The position numbers and the translations under genes were made by a program. 64,000 bases of DNA. Source: Magnolia sinica. Its lineage: Eukaryota > Streptophyta > Magnoliopsida > Magnoliales > Magnoliaceae. Location of the stretch: contig NC_080588.1 in the NCBI RefSeq assembly GCF_029962835.1, forward strand, positions 40,841,001 to 40,905,000, in the 5' to 3' direction. Positions within the stretch are counted from its first letter, which is position 1. The number at the start of each line of letters is the position of its first letter. Under the pieces are notes generated by a model. The model searched no databases and was not told where the DNA came from. It saw only the letters and a list, made by a program, of their open reading frames with translations. This document shows positions 1 through 11,285 of the stretch, in pieces.

Positions 1-891
1 TGCTCGCATGCGGGACGCTCTATCTCCGTCCTGCTCTGCTCGCAAGGACATGCTCACCAGCTCCGCATAAGAAGAAATGCTAGCACAACAAATCTTCGAT
101 CGGATCTCAGGTCTCAGTCCCTCAGAGAAACGCCGCATCCTCATCGGCTGATCACCCAGGATCAAAGGAACATACCGCCCCAACTCAGTAAACCGGTTCT
201 CATACTCCGTAACCGACAACCCTCCCTGGCGGAGGCGAAGGAACTCACTCTCCTTCTCATGTTGGTACGTAATCGGGAAATACTTCTCGTGGAAGCGCAC
301 CTCAAACGCCTGCCACGACCACACGAAGTCCTCCTCGACAGTGCGAAGCACACTGTCCCACCACAAACTGGCCTCCTTCTCAAACATGAAGGTGGCAAGC
401 TCAACCTGCTCGACCTCAGAGCAGTGCAACGGTCTCAGCATCTTAGAGATGCGGTCAATCCAATACTCGGCCTCCTCGGGTCTATGAGAACCCGCAAAAG
501 TAGGAGGTCGCAAGCGCTGGAATCGCTCGAATGTGCCGCTGGCACTGGCACTCCCAGATGGAGGCATAGGTGAAACAGGTGGAGTCGCCCCTACTGACTG
601 AGCAAAGATGCCAGCCATGGAGGAGAGGAACTCCTGCTGCTGCTGCTGAATCTGCTGCTGCTGCATCAACAACATCATCTGCTCAAACCTATCAACAGGT
701 GGAGTAGATGAAGGTGCACGGCTCGGCTCAGGAACCGAGGGTGTGACTGGGGGAGCCATAGGTGTCGACCCAACACCGGCACGAGATGGACCCGCCTGCG
801 GATCCGACTGGCTATCGCTCAAGGGAGGAACCCCAGCAAGCGACTCAATCAGAGAGAGACGGGCCGAAGTCTTCGAACCCTTAGGAGGCAT
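1..891 (-). CDS. Gag-like polyprotein N-terminus of element A (partial)
   Basis: A minus-strand frame opens with MPPKGSKTSARL at 891 and continues to the window edge (297 codons). Residues 1-115 are Pro/Ser/Gln-rich with a polyglutamine patch. From about residue 125 it matches the plant retrotransposon Gag domain (Retrotrans_gag type): FQRLRPPTFAGSHRPEEAEY, then WIDRISKMLRPLHC, then ATFMFEKEASLWWDS, then FEVRFHEKYFP and LRLRQGGLSVTEYENRFTEL. This domain builds the virus-like particle of the element. The frame lies downstream of the extra ORF and points away from the LTR, as expected. The protease/RT part would lie left of the window. Family call is firm; clade is inferred. Confidence 0.88.
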   Translation of the reverse strand, partial: MPPKGSKTSARLSLIESLAGVPPLSDSQSDPQAGPSRAGVGSTPMAPPVTPSVPEPSRAPSSTPPVDRFEQMMLLMQQQQIQQQQQEFLSSMAGIFAQSVGATPPVSPMPPSGSASASGTFERFQRLRPPTFAGSHRPEEAEYWIDRISKMLRPLHCSEVEQVELATFMFEKEASLWWDSVLRTVEEDFVWSWQAFEVRFHEKYFPITYQHEKESEFLRLRQGGLSVTEYENRFTELGRYVPLILGDQPMRMRRFSEGLRPEIRSKICCASISSYAELVSMSLRAEQDGDRASRMRA

Positions 892-1397
892 CCCTACATT
901 CAATCAGAGGATGCAACCTGTCAGATTCTAAGTCACATAATCCATCCACACAACAACACAGCACAGCACAACTCCAAAGACAAACAACATGCATTCCATT
1001 AATCAAAATCGTCGCAATACAAGTAGTGCAGCAATACATGAATCACGACTAGGAAAGCATGAAAACAACACCATCTAACACTTCAACAACCACAGCAACT
1101 ACAACAACCACAAACAACTACCACAACTACAACACTACAACACTCCAACTACAAGCCAACAACGGCTACACACAGAAAGAAAACACAAACAAAGCAAAGA
1201 CGGCCACGACGATGCTACTCGTCGGAATCAGGAGATGGAGGCGGAGCACCCTTATCCTGCAAGCAACACAAGATAGACTTCAAAGTCCGAGACATCTTCT
1301 TAAACTTATGCTTAACAAAGCCTCAAAGATCAACCATCTCCTGGCGTAAAGCAGCTTGCCCTTCTTCAAGCCGTGTAAGACGGGCATCTCTGGCAGT
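892..1397 (-). other. Element A spacer between extra ORF and gag
   Basis: No coding signal. The stretch 1059-1200 is an A/C-rich low-complexity run (CAACAAC-like on the plus strand, GTTGTTG on the element strand), whose translation into Thr/Asn runs is not a gene. It probably serves as untranslated leader or intergenic spacer of element A. Confidence 0.6.
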
Positions 1398-2447
1398 CTA
1401 CTCTGCGCCCTGCTCTGGCACCACAAGAGGAGAGCTATCACTCGAATCCTGTGCCTCAATCTCTTCCTCGTCTTGCTCTGTTCCTTCCTCAGACTCCGCA
1501 CCACCTTCAGCAAAACTCTCATCATCACCGCTCTCAGACTCAGCCTCACCCTCTGAGGCAAGCCGACCAGAACCAACCTCCATCAGCTTGAGAGTCCTCA
1601 AATTGATATGACGAACAGGAACCAGCTTCTCAGCTCCAAGCCTATAGCCAAACTCATGTGCGATCTTGCAAATGAGGCGGCCAAAGGGAAGCGACTCGGT
1701 CCTTCTACTCGAACGAGCGATGAGAATAATCTGGCACAGGACGTACGTCGGCACACACAACTTCGCTTCCTGCCCCACCTGATATAGGAAATCCACCATC
1801 AGGCGCGTACACTCGCTGCGGTTGCTCCACCTTGGATATACATTGAACGTAAAGATGTGGTGAAGCAAACGGAAGTCGTCCGTCATGTGAGAAGCTAAAA
1901 GACTCCTATTCGGCTGCCATTCAACCAGACGACCACACAAGGATCGGGTGCGACAATCCCTCCCGCGCACACTGTCCACATTCTTCTCGCTGGCATGCAC
2001 TTCCCCAAGTGGCACCTTCAAGAGTTGGGATATCAAAGCAACATTGACAATACCAACTCGACCGCTACCATAGGGAATCTTGAACTGCAGAGGATCCAGC
2101 GAAGGCTCCAGAATGTTGGCATAGAAGGCCCGAACAGTGCTAGCATTCGCGCGATACTCGCCTTCAAACAAGGGACCCCAACCAGCCCCTTCTAGGCGCT
2201 CCAACAAGAAGAACTCACCAAAGAGCCGCGGATCAACATGAGCCTCAAAAAGGACTCTACGCCCTTCATAGACTCCATGCGACAATTTCGCCAACAAAGT
2301 CCTACTAACGGGAGCTCGATGATCGAGGTCACGCTTCGTCTGGAACTCGCGTGTAGCAGATGTGCTAGCGGCGGCACCTCTCAGCCTCCGTGCATGGGTT
2401 GGGTGGCTCGGCCCAGCTTCATCCACGGGCGCTCTCTTCTTCCCCAT
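1398..2447 (-). CDS. Extra ORF of element A, resembling the 'putative plant transposon protein' domain
   Basis: A minus-strand frame open from 2552; the more likely start is the ATG at 2447 (MGKKRAPVDEAGPSHPTHAR), because the upstream 35 residues are a hydrophobic read-through of leader sequence. That gives about 349 residues. The middle part (GPLFEGEYRANASTVRAFYA, then FKIPYGSGRVGIVNVALIS) resembles the domain Pfam calls 'putative plant transposon protein' (PF20167, from memory), found in plant LTR elements. The C-terminus is strongly acidic (runs of E, D, S). It lies between primer site and gag on the same strand. Function is unknown; it is an additional, element-encoded protein rather than a host gene. 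Confidence 0.7.
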   Translation of the reverse strand: MGKKRAPVDEAGPSHPTHARRLRGAAASTSATREFQTKRDLDHRAPVSRTLLAKLSHGVYEGRRVLFEAHVDPRLFGEFFLLERLEGAGWGPLFEGEYRANASTVRAFYANILEPSLDPLQFKIPYGSGRVGIVNVALISQLLKVPLGEVHASEKNVDSVRGRDCRTRSLCGRLVEWQPNRSLLASHMTDDFRLLHHIFTFNVYPRWSNRSECTRLMVDFLYQVGQEAKLCVPTYVLCQIILIARSSRRTESLPFGRLICKIAHEFGYRLGAEKLVPVRHINLRTLKLMEVGSGRLASEGEAESESGDDESFAEGGAESEEGTEQDEEEIEAQDSSDSSPLVVPEQGAE

Positions 2448-2552
2448 CAAGGAAAGAAGGGAAGAAATACAAAAGATGGCCGTCACAATCTCAAAGAGGG
2501 CCATGAGAAATGAGAGAAAGAGAGAAATAGGAAGATGGTGAAGCTTCCACAC

Positions 2553-3323
2553 AACTATTAGCCAAATAGGGAAAGTAAGGGCTCAAATGAGAAGGAAGAA
2601 AGGAGAAATCAGCAATGGGAAGGAAGCTTTGAAGATGGGGTGATGGGTTTGCACGAAAAATGGAGGAAGATGAAGATTGGGGAGAGATTTGAGAGGATTT
2701 GGTGAGATTTTTGAAGAAAAGGAAAGCTTGGGAGTGGGTTTTGTGAAGGAAATAGGTAAAAGGAATGGGTTTTAAGGTAAAACCGTAGAGGGGTGGGCCA
2801 CACTAGGCCTGAGATGCGTCGGCCCGCCGCGGCCCGGCCCGCTGAGCCCGCTGACCGGCGATCCCTCGCCGAACCGGCGATGGCATCGCCGGTCTCTGGA
2901 CAGTCCGGCGATGCCTCGCCATTTTGGCGAGGCCCTCTTGGTCCCCCTTGGTCCAAAACACATGGTCCCCCCCTGGGTCCCACAGAAAATGCCCCGATTG
3001 GCCCCTTGCATAGTTTGACGCCTATCGGGTCATCTTGACAGAAATCTGATCCAAATAATGATTTCTGAAAGGTTTAAAGATGGAAAATGAAGGATAGACC
3101 GTCTACACTCCTTAATAGAGGGTCTAGGAAAGGTTTCGGGTCGCTGTGTGTGATCAGGTAAGAGTACAGACTCGATCTCTGTGAAGGTTTTCAATGAACT
3201 TTCGCCAATAGAAGCTACGGAGCACACACACAAAAGCGATAATAGACCCGCACCCAATTACACTAAAGTGACGACAACGTGCGGTGTGTGACCATAACCC
3301 ATGTCCGGTTTAATCCAGATCAT
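2553..3323 (-). other. Element A 5' leader with GC-rich inverted repeats
   Basis: Untranslated leader between primer site and extra ORF. Positions about 2810-2935 are very GC-rich and carry repeated, mutually complementary copies of CCGGCGAT and TCGCC, so the RNA could fold into several stable hairpins. The rest is purine-rich. In retroelements such leaders hold packaging and dimerisation signals; that role is inference here. Confidence 0.5.
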
Positions 3324-3335
3324 GCTCTGATACCA
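3324..3335 (-). other. Primer-binding site of element A
   Basis: The minus strand reads TGGTATCAGAGC, the complement of the 3' end of plant initiator methionine tRNA. It lies three bases inside the LTR end at 3339, which fixes the transcription direction of element A as leftward. Confidence 0.93.
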
Positions 3336-3338
3336 ACT

Positions 3339-6300
3339 TGTAACGTCCTAAAATTCGGGGGTCGAGCATAACTCAGCTCCCGAGTTCCAAAACATCACTT
3401 ATGCAACATATTTAATGATGAATGTATGTTGACTGTATTAGTGCATAAGACATGGAATAGATTAAGCCAAAACACAAATATGATTCAGGGATAAGTGAAT
3501 AAAGCAAGCGAAAGACTTATAGCAAAATATGTGTACAAGTGTAAATCCCTGAATTACATATACAAGCCAGATTGTATGAAAGTGTTATTTAATAAAATTA
3601 TAAGTATCAATTATATCATTTCAGTTCCCAAAATAATCCCAGAGATCCCGCGCATCAGACCGAGGCTCGCTAGAACCCGTCTGAAAACTGCATATAGGAG
3701 AAGGCAGCCTCGTCGTCATCTAGCTCCCGCTCTGCCTCAGACGTCGCATCCACATCTGAAACATCAGGGCCTAAGACAGAGTCTGGTGGGTGTTTAACAC
3801 CGCCCCAGAAACATGGGAGTGAGTGATCAACTCAGTGGAACAATAAGGCACTGGTTAACATGTTATCAGTTCAATCAAACAGTAATGATAAAGCAGAACA
3901 AGTAAATAAATCCTAAGTACTCTTATTAATGCAAGGATGTATGCAATATGATGCGTGCCCTCACGCGTACACCCTCAGCATCTTCATCTTACGTTACGCA
4001 TGACATCGCCTCAAAGTGCGCCACATCTACAAAGCACATGCAAATGCGGTGCATGGATATGATTACCAAGTTGTTGTTAGTCCATTTCACACAGCCGGAT
4101 TGGGAAGCTAAGATACCTTCCTCATGTCACCATCCAAACGGTAATCCATACTAGGGTCGTCAATCCTAGACATCTCATACGATCATATGTTTGAGGTTGT
4201 AGCAAAGGGCTCGTCACCAATCAATGCACGCCTTTCATGCCCTTCCTACCACAGTTCGGTTCGTCACCTCATTGCGGTATCTAGGTATGCTCGAGGTCAC
4301 TATAAAGGGCTCGTCACCAATCAATGTAGGCCGACAGCACGAATATAGTGTCCCATACCACCATAATCGACTCACGAGTTTAATTGCTCATTGGTCATTA
4401 CGGGGAGGCTGGTCACCCCAGCGTAGGCCGACAGCTCGACCACGGTGTCCCATACCACCATGTCCGGCTCATAAGTCTTAGCGGATCAAGTACCATAGTT
4501 AATAGGATGTCACTGGTAAGTTCGGTACCCTAGATTCAAGCAATAGCGTCCATACATGGTAAACATACATCGGACAATCGGGTTACTTGACGAACTCGAC
4601 TAACATGAGCGCACGTTAAATTGAACGACATAGAGTGCGCAAACACTCCGCGTGGCCAAACCACTGCCGCCAACTCTAATACGGCTCGGGCTCGTCTAAC
4701 ACGTCCTACGTGGCGAAAGCAATCTCAACCACGAATATAGAGTCGATTACCGATTTCCTGGACTAATGCATAGTCCCACACACCTTACACTACAACAGAT
4801 ATTCATATGGAATGTAAAACAGTAATGGAACAACAGCTTAAATCATGGTACATAAGCACTTGAGGAATATCAACTTAACATCAATGTAAGCACAAGTAGT
4901 GCTTGAATTTAAATAACTTGGAATGTAACTTGCATAAGGGAAATCATGCACATCAATAGGAGTATTGAGAATCACTTCTCAATGCCCACAATTCGTGTAA
5001 TCAGTTACACTTAGGTCATTCATGCATTTCTACAAACACTTAGCATACATGGAACAACATACATGACGTATGTTGGAATACATGCACTCAGACAATTCCT
5101 GTTACCAAGGAGTTGTCATACATGCATCTAGCATACATACATGGCAAATAATCATGGCAAACACAGGTGCGTATTTTATACGTATACGGTACTTTATAAA
5201 TACACATAGAATACACAAATCTCAATATAGCACATGCATATCAAGAAAGCAATGTAAACTCAACATTTGGCATGTGAAATCTCATCCATAACAAGAATAA
5301 ATCACTAACTGGAATTGAAAGCCTTGAAAACCATAACCTATACACTTAAAGTCCGCACCTTAAGCGAAGAAAGAACCACCGAACTGATTTAGACGAGTTG
5401 TCTTCGTCAACGGCGTTAGAATACCCTAGAACAAAGATGGAAATGAGATACAACAACACCAAGTCTAATCTAAGCTCTAACACAGGTTAGGGTTAGGTTA
5501 ACTTACCCCAAAAGAACTCAGAACCGTCAGAAGAACGATTCAAAGTGAAGGTTCAAAGATGAAGAAGAACAAGGAAGAATCCAAGATGATTCACCAACTT
5601 ATCTCTCTCACTTTCTCTCTCTTTTCCACTCTCTTTCCAAGCTAGGGTTAGAGAAAATCGTATGGAAAAGAGGACTAGGGTTTAAGGACTATAAATAGGC
5701 CTTCACTTGATGAAAATAACCCTAGGGACAAGGTATACTTAGGTTATAACCAAAGTAAGCCTTTCTCGATCTAACGAAGCACTTCTGGTGGGCCTATAAC
5801 CACGAAAGGTCGGACTTAAGCTCCTTGACCATGGATCTAGGTCAAGCAGAGTTTTCATACCGACCGGCTCTTCAGATCAGCCGTGGCGGACCACACTCAA
5901 TTCAACGGTCACGGAAACTCGATCAGGTCCACAAGCACTAGGATATACCTGGGCTAACTATCCTGATCAGAGGGTGAAATTGGGTCAGAATCCAACAGTC
6001 AGATAGCTTAAAATCGTCGCGCAAGTGACACGACTCAGATTTCAATAAAAGCTTAATAAATTCCAACCGTTATCACACTCTTCACTCCGAGCTCAAGCAA
6101 ATCGACCCAGAACATCAGATGGACTTGATTTTTGAGGAGATGACCAAGCCCAACTCGGTGACCGCAACAGCCTAAGATCATCGCCATCGGACTTTCGACG
6201 CGCGGTCCAGGTCTGATCCAGATCTTCTAAAAATTCTCCAGAACAACTGGATTTAGCGATGGATCCCAGGTTTCAGAGTAATGTAGCGCTCACTAATCTA

Positions 6301-6430
6301 CACGTTTAGAGCCATGTAGACACAATTTAAAGTGATTGATGCGGATTTCACAAGCAATCGAGTAAAGCGCTAATTACCCCAAAACAACTACTTAAGGAAA
6401 GATTAGCACAAAAATTCCAAGGTCGTTACA
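3339..6430 (-). repeat. 5' LTR of element A (3092 bp)
   Basis: Bounded by TGTAACG at 3339 and CGTTACA at 6430, so the LTR has short inverted termini. The left boundary is set by the adjacent primer site. A TATA-like element (CCTATTTATAG on the minus strand, about 5699-5689) is followed in the transcribed direction by a pyrimidine/GAGA-rich stretch typical of a plant 5' untranslated leader. No ORF of note inside. A length of 3 kb is usual for Tekay/Del-type LTRs. Confidence 0.88.
5689..5699 (-). promoter_or_regulatory. Likely LTR TATA box of element A
   Basis: CTATAAATAGG (plus strand) gives CCTATTTATAG on the element strand, followed by GAGAGA-rich sequence. Position about 730 bases into the LTR fits a U3 promoter. 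Orientation is ambiguous because the motif is nearly symmetrical. Confidence 0.45.
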
Positions 6431-6578
6431 ATAAGTCTCAGGTCAAGCTAACTTAGATCGATAGGATGCGACTCAAGGTCGTACGCAAACGCCGATTACA
6501 GGTCGCGGGTTGTCGAAATTCGACAAGAAGGATCGGGAGAGTCTATGGAATGGGACGGACTAGGATACGGGTCTTATA
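6431..6578 (-). repeat. 5' end of a minus-strand B-family LTR, cut by element A
   Basis: The reverse complement of this stretch aligns with the start of the B LTRs at 17910, 45358 and 53632 (shared AAGACCCG start, GACAACCCGCGACCT, and GAGACTTAT). Element A is inserted about 148 bp into it; the remainder is presumably left of the window. It abuts a plus-strand B LTR at 6579, so two B LTRs meet head-to-head here. Confidence 0.75.
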
Positions 6579-8150
6579 GTCTTCCTCCTATCTCCCCCTC
6601 AATCATACCCTCAAACCCCCATTTACACCATTAAAACATCTCCCTTGAAGCATAGAAGCTAGCACTTGGAGTTAGAGCTTGTCCATTGGAGGTGGGTGCT
6701 GCATGAAGACTCTCCTCCCTTTCTTCTTCTTGTCTTCCTTTTTCTACATGAATAAAAGCATGTAGGACCCACCAATCCATGGTGGAGGTCCTACGTGACT
6801 CCTAGATTCAAGGTCATGGGCCTAAAGCAAGCATATCTCCTTCCATGGTGGGCCATTCTCCATGGACCCACCATGAGGCATTTTTCTTAGATCTAACCTT
6901 TCATATGTCATTTAGACCTTTGCATGCATGGTAGGGATGGTATCCCTACCTCAACAACTCTTTTTAATTGTAAATGGCATGCATGTAAGCTACCAATATA
7001 GTGGATGGTGTGGATTAAAGGTGGAAGGTTCATAGTGTCGGAACCTTCCACCATGGCAGTGATCTCTCTCCCTTTCTCTTCCTTTTGTTGTTGGAGATTT
7101 GTGGCCCACTGATGTGGTCAGCAACATCTCAATTCCATCAAAAAATGGGATGTCCAGGTCCACCTTACTGGACATCCAGGCCCACCATGACATGCATGGG
7201 TTGGGTGGCCTCTAAACATGGATTTTCTTAGAGTTTTTGGTGTGCTGATGGATTTGAAAGTTTGATGACCCATCTAGGTGGACCCTACTTAATGGATTAG
7301 GGTATAAAACCCTTTGGATAATTTCTATGGTCTGAATATTGACAGCATATTTTGCTGTTTAGATTTTTGGCCCATCTATAGTATGATTTTGAGTAATTGT
7401 TTGGGACTATTTGTATGCCTTTTTCTCCCAAATTTCTTTGGGGGTTTTCTAGAATGTGGACCCCACTTTGATGTGGAATGGGGCCCATATCATTTCCCCC
7501 GTGTTTGAGGCCTATGGGATGGGCCATAATAGGTTGACTGTCCAAAAATTTCTAGATAGTCCAGCAACATTGCATGTTGGAAATGCTCCTTTCCTATCCT
7601 GATTTTGGAGTAAGTGGGCCACTCTAGTAGACCCCACTTGCTGTCCATATGTGGGACCATCAAACCCACCAAATTTCCAGTGATTTGGGTAAGCTTAGGC
7701 CCACCCCATGTGGTGCCAAACATAGGGACAACAATATTTTTTGCACCAACAGATTTACTAGATATTTATTGCTGCCCATTTTTAAAAAAAATACTTGCAT
7801 GTGTATTAAATCTTGAAATGTATTCCCATGGTGGCCCACCCTTGCTGGGACCCACCTAACTTGATTTTAGGCCATTTGGACCACTGAATTTTTAGAGCGT
7901 GATAAAATCTCTCATCCTTACCCTTCAATCTTCATTATCCTCCATCAAAGAAGAAGCCAAGGAGATTAGCATCCCAAGGAACCAAGAAGAAGTGTAATCG
8001 GTGGGTGAATCTTCATTGTTTGTAGGAAAGGGATTTTCACCATTGATTTTGATGATTTAAGGGCCCACATGTGGTGGGACCCATCTGATGTATGCATTGT
8101 ATTGAGTAAAGGGAGGGCTCATGGTGGCGAAATCCCTCCCCTCCACGCAT

Positions 8151-8174
8151 CTCTCTCTCTCTCTCTCTCTCTCC
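8151..8174. repeat. (CT)n microsatellite
   Basis: Twelve CT units within copy B1. A shorter CT tract sits at the homologous place of copy B2 (about 46340-46370), so it belongs to the LTR family. Confidence 0.9.
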
Positions 8175-9227
8175 CTTTCTTTTATGATGATGTGTGGCCC
8201 ACCTGATGATGCATGTAACATTCAGACCATCCATCCAGTGGGACTGGCCCACCTTACTGCCCACCATCCAGCAGCTTTATTGCCTGATTTTTGGGCTGGC
8301 CTGGCTATGAAAAAATATAGATATTAGCTTGGTGCAGACCATGTGGCCCACCACATGGCCATCACCATGATGTATCTGATCCATGCCATCCACGTGTTGG
8401 GTCCCACCTTGCTGCATGTCCATTGGGACAGGCCTGGAGGAAGGAAAATACAAATATCAACTTAATTCAATTCAAGTGGACCACATGTATGTGGACCTCA
8501 CATGTTGTATGCGTTTCATCCATGCTGTCCACCGTCCAACAAGGGACGATGGAGCCCACATGATGTATGTGAATATCCACACCATCCACCATCCATTTCC
8601 TGGATGGCGGGACCCACATGATGTAAGTGTTGTATTCACACCATCCATCCATTTTTCTAGATTGGTGGGCCACATGTGTGGACCCACCTGATGCATGCTT
8701 TACATCCATGCCATTCACCATCCACGAACAGTGGAGCCTACCTTGATGAATGAGTTGTATATCCTCACCGTCTAAGCATGTTGGACGATGGGACCCACTG
8801 CATGTGTTGTAGCCTACGCTGTCTAGTCCACTGGATGTGGACCCCCCTCGTGATGTATATGTTTCATTCACACCATCCGTCCGTCCAGCCCATGGACATG
8901 GACCCCATACCATGATGTAAGTGTTTTATCCCTGTCGTCCGATCCAGCCACACGGGACAGGGGACCCACTAGACATGCTTCATCCACACTGTCCATTGGG
9001 GGTATGACCCACCTGATGTGTGCATACTACACTCATGCCAACCATTTGGTAGGGGCCCGTCAGTTAGGTGTAGGGCCCACTTACTGTATGTGCAGGGCCC
9101 ACCCTGCTGCATGTCTTCCATCCACACAGTCTGTTTGGTGGGGCCCATCTACACTGTACAGGCCCACCATGTTGTATGTGTTCTATATGCATGTTGTCCA
9201 TCTATTTTATTAGGCCATAGGGGCTGA

Positions 9228-9500
9228 CCTAAGGGACCCACCATGATGTATGTGAGGCCCATGTGGTGAGGCCCATTGTGATGTATGTAAGGCCCTTCTG
9301 TGAGGCCCAATATGATGTATATGAGGCCCTTATGATGAGGCCCATTGTGATGTATATGAGGCCCATTGTAATGTATATGAGGCCCATGTGGTGAGGCCCA
9401 ATATGATGTATATAAGGCCTTTGTATGAGGCCCATTGTGATGTGTGTGAGGCCCATCGTGATTTTTATGAAGCTCTTGAGTGAGGCTTAGTTGTGATGTA
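9228..9500. repeat. Minisatellite of LTR family B ('gaggcccat..gtgatgtat')
   Basis: Degenerate tandem copies of a unit close to GTGATGTATGTGAGGCCCAT, 20 to 35 bp long. Homologous arrays lie in copy B2 (48180-48540 and 51340-51790) and, inverted, in B4 (62130-62400, 62500-63260). Open frames over it are translation artefacts of the repeat. Confidence 0.85.
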
Positions 9501-11285
9501 TGATTCCAGCATGATGTATGTGATAATATTTATGCAGCCCATCCATTTTCTAGCTAGTATAAGGGTCGTGGGCCCCATTACAGTTATATTCTAGGTTTTA
9601 AGTGGGCCACACATTGGGAGCAATGGTGGTTAAATGTCCACGTTGTAAATAGTGGTTGAATGTCCCCGTTGTACATCTCCCTAGGGCCCATTGTTAAGCC
9701 CATGACCATCTTACCTTATTGGGCTATTCCAAATCATTGGGCCCTCATAAGTGTTACCTATCTTAGCTTAGTGGGCTAACCCAAACCATTGGGCTCTCAT
9801 TCATGCTAGTGCTCTCCACCTCCCCTGTAGGAATCCCCATAACTTGTAGAATCACCTTGTTTGTATCAGGCCCCATAAGAAAGCCCAACTTACCATATGA
9901 TAAAGTGGGTGAGGAAGCCCACTTAATATACTTAGGGTCATCATCTTGATTCCCACTGTTGTATGATTCACCCCATGAGGTCCATCCTTGATGTAGTATA
10001 GCATCTAGGCCGCCACTATCTATATATATGAGAGTACATCATTACTGTAGATCATGCTTAATATAACTTCATGATTCATGCCCATGCACATCATATGTAT
10101 GCTTAATATGAAGAGTGATTGATCATAGCAAGTGCCATTGGACGGATTGTTTTTGGGACTCCCTGATAGACGGAGTTGCCCCATATGAGCGCACGGGATG
10201 TGTAGGATTAGTGCAGGACTAGATAGTGTGACTCATTCACCTTGCATTTATGTGATATGATCACTACATGCCCTACCGACATTAGGGCCATAGCCTCTAT
10301 ATGCATGTCGTGGATGGCCGGATTGGACACCAAAAATATTGGTTACTAACATCGGGGCACCATAGATGTCCCAGGGTGAAAGTCTCCAAACCCTTATGGT
10401 ACCAGGAGGATGCTCCAACATCAAGAATGAGTGGATACATGAGCGCACGAGTGCTGAATATCAGGAGGCCGCATCTCCCACTGTGTCGTGGTCGGTTGAA
10501 AGGGGGTGTGGCCTTACCCACCCAAGTGAGGGGGCAATGATTAGGTTAAGTCTGACCCAGATTGAGAATGGGTCTGCTATCGATGAGTCGGGATGATATT
10601 GGCAGGCGGATAGTGGGATCTGTCTCACTCACCCAGTTGTGCGCTTAGATGGGGCGGCAAGCTGGTGTGGAGTATATTAAACCTTGATGATATTTCAGAG
10701 ATGAGCTATCTTGTTATGTGGATTCAAATGAGGACCGGTATGCTTAAGCTGCATTTCGCATATATCGTTTGGCCATCTAGGCCCTGCATTTCATAGCCTT
10801 GGTACGACTGATAGCATTCCTGGACTTACCAGCATGATTCTGCATTACTCTGATATTGCATTCTTGGCATATAACTTGTGCACACACTTACACCATCCTC
10901 TAAGCTTTCTATAAGCTTATGCACAATTGTTGCATTCAGGTGATGCTAGGACACCATAGTAGCACTGAGCTTGGAGCATGTAGCTGTCTTATAGAGCTTT
11001 TGATTATCAATATTATATTTCCCTTATGCATTGTACTTAAAGTTTTTTTTATTATAGTGGATATGTGGTGATGTTTCTTGTTGTTATTGTTGTTGTTGTG
11101 GGTTATGCTTATGGTTATGCTTCTTACGAGATAAATGTACATTAGAAATCCTCCTCGTAGGATCCTAGGATCGGAACCCGGTATTTGGGTGCCAGGAGCC
11201 GAGAATGGAGTACTATAGAGGCTGTCGGCGCCAGATTTGGTGATCGGGAATTTGGGAGCCCAGTTTTCGAGTCTGGGGTGTGACA

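Larger units (their letters stand above)
1..6430 (-). mobile_element. Ty3/gypsy LTR retrotransposon 'A', 5' half (runs off left edge)
   Basis: Read on the minus strand, the parts come in retrotransposon order: a long LTR (6430 to 3339), a primer-binding site (3335-3324), a GC-rich leader, an extra ORF (2447-1398) and a Gag-like frame (891 to the window edge). LTR termini are TGTAACG...CGTTACA. The long LTR and Gag type suggest a chromovirus of the Tekay/Del kind, which is an inference because pol and the second LTR lie outside the window. The visible part looks whole, with no obvious breaks, so it is probably among the younger insertions here. It lies inside a B-family LTR; the right target flank is ATAAG (6431-6435). 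Confidence 0.88.
6579..11285 (+). repeat. B-family gypsy LTR, plus strand, 3' part (copy B1)
   Basis: Aligns along its length with the solo LTR at 17910-36010 and with the LTR at 45358: same 'gggacccaccaatccatggtgg' block early, minisatellite in the middle, and the conserved ~130-bp 3' end (TCCTCGTAGGATCC ... TCTGGGGTGTGACA). It ends at 11285. The first few hundred bases are missing because a minus-strand B copy is inserted at its left. To the right lies element C without any primer site, so B1 is most likely inserted in C; the candidate target flank is TTACG (11286-11290). Confidence 0.8.

Noticed and set aside
1059-1349. Open frame rich in Thr and Asn
   Set aside because: Low-complexity CAACAA run in the spacer of element A, antisense to its transcription.
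1398-2552. A membrane-anchored host protein starting at 2552
   Set aside because: The hydrophobic first 35 residues come from leader sequence; the start at 2447 fits the domain, and the frame belongs to element A.
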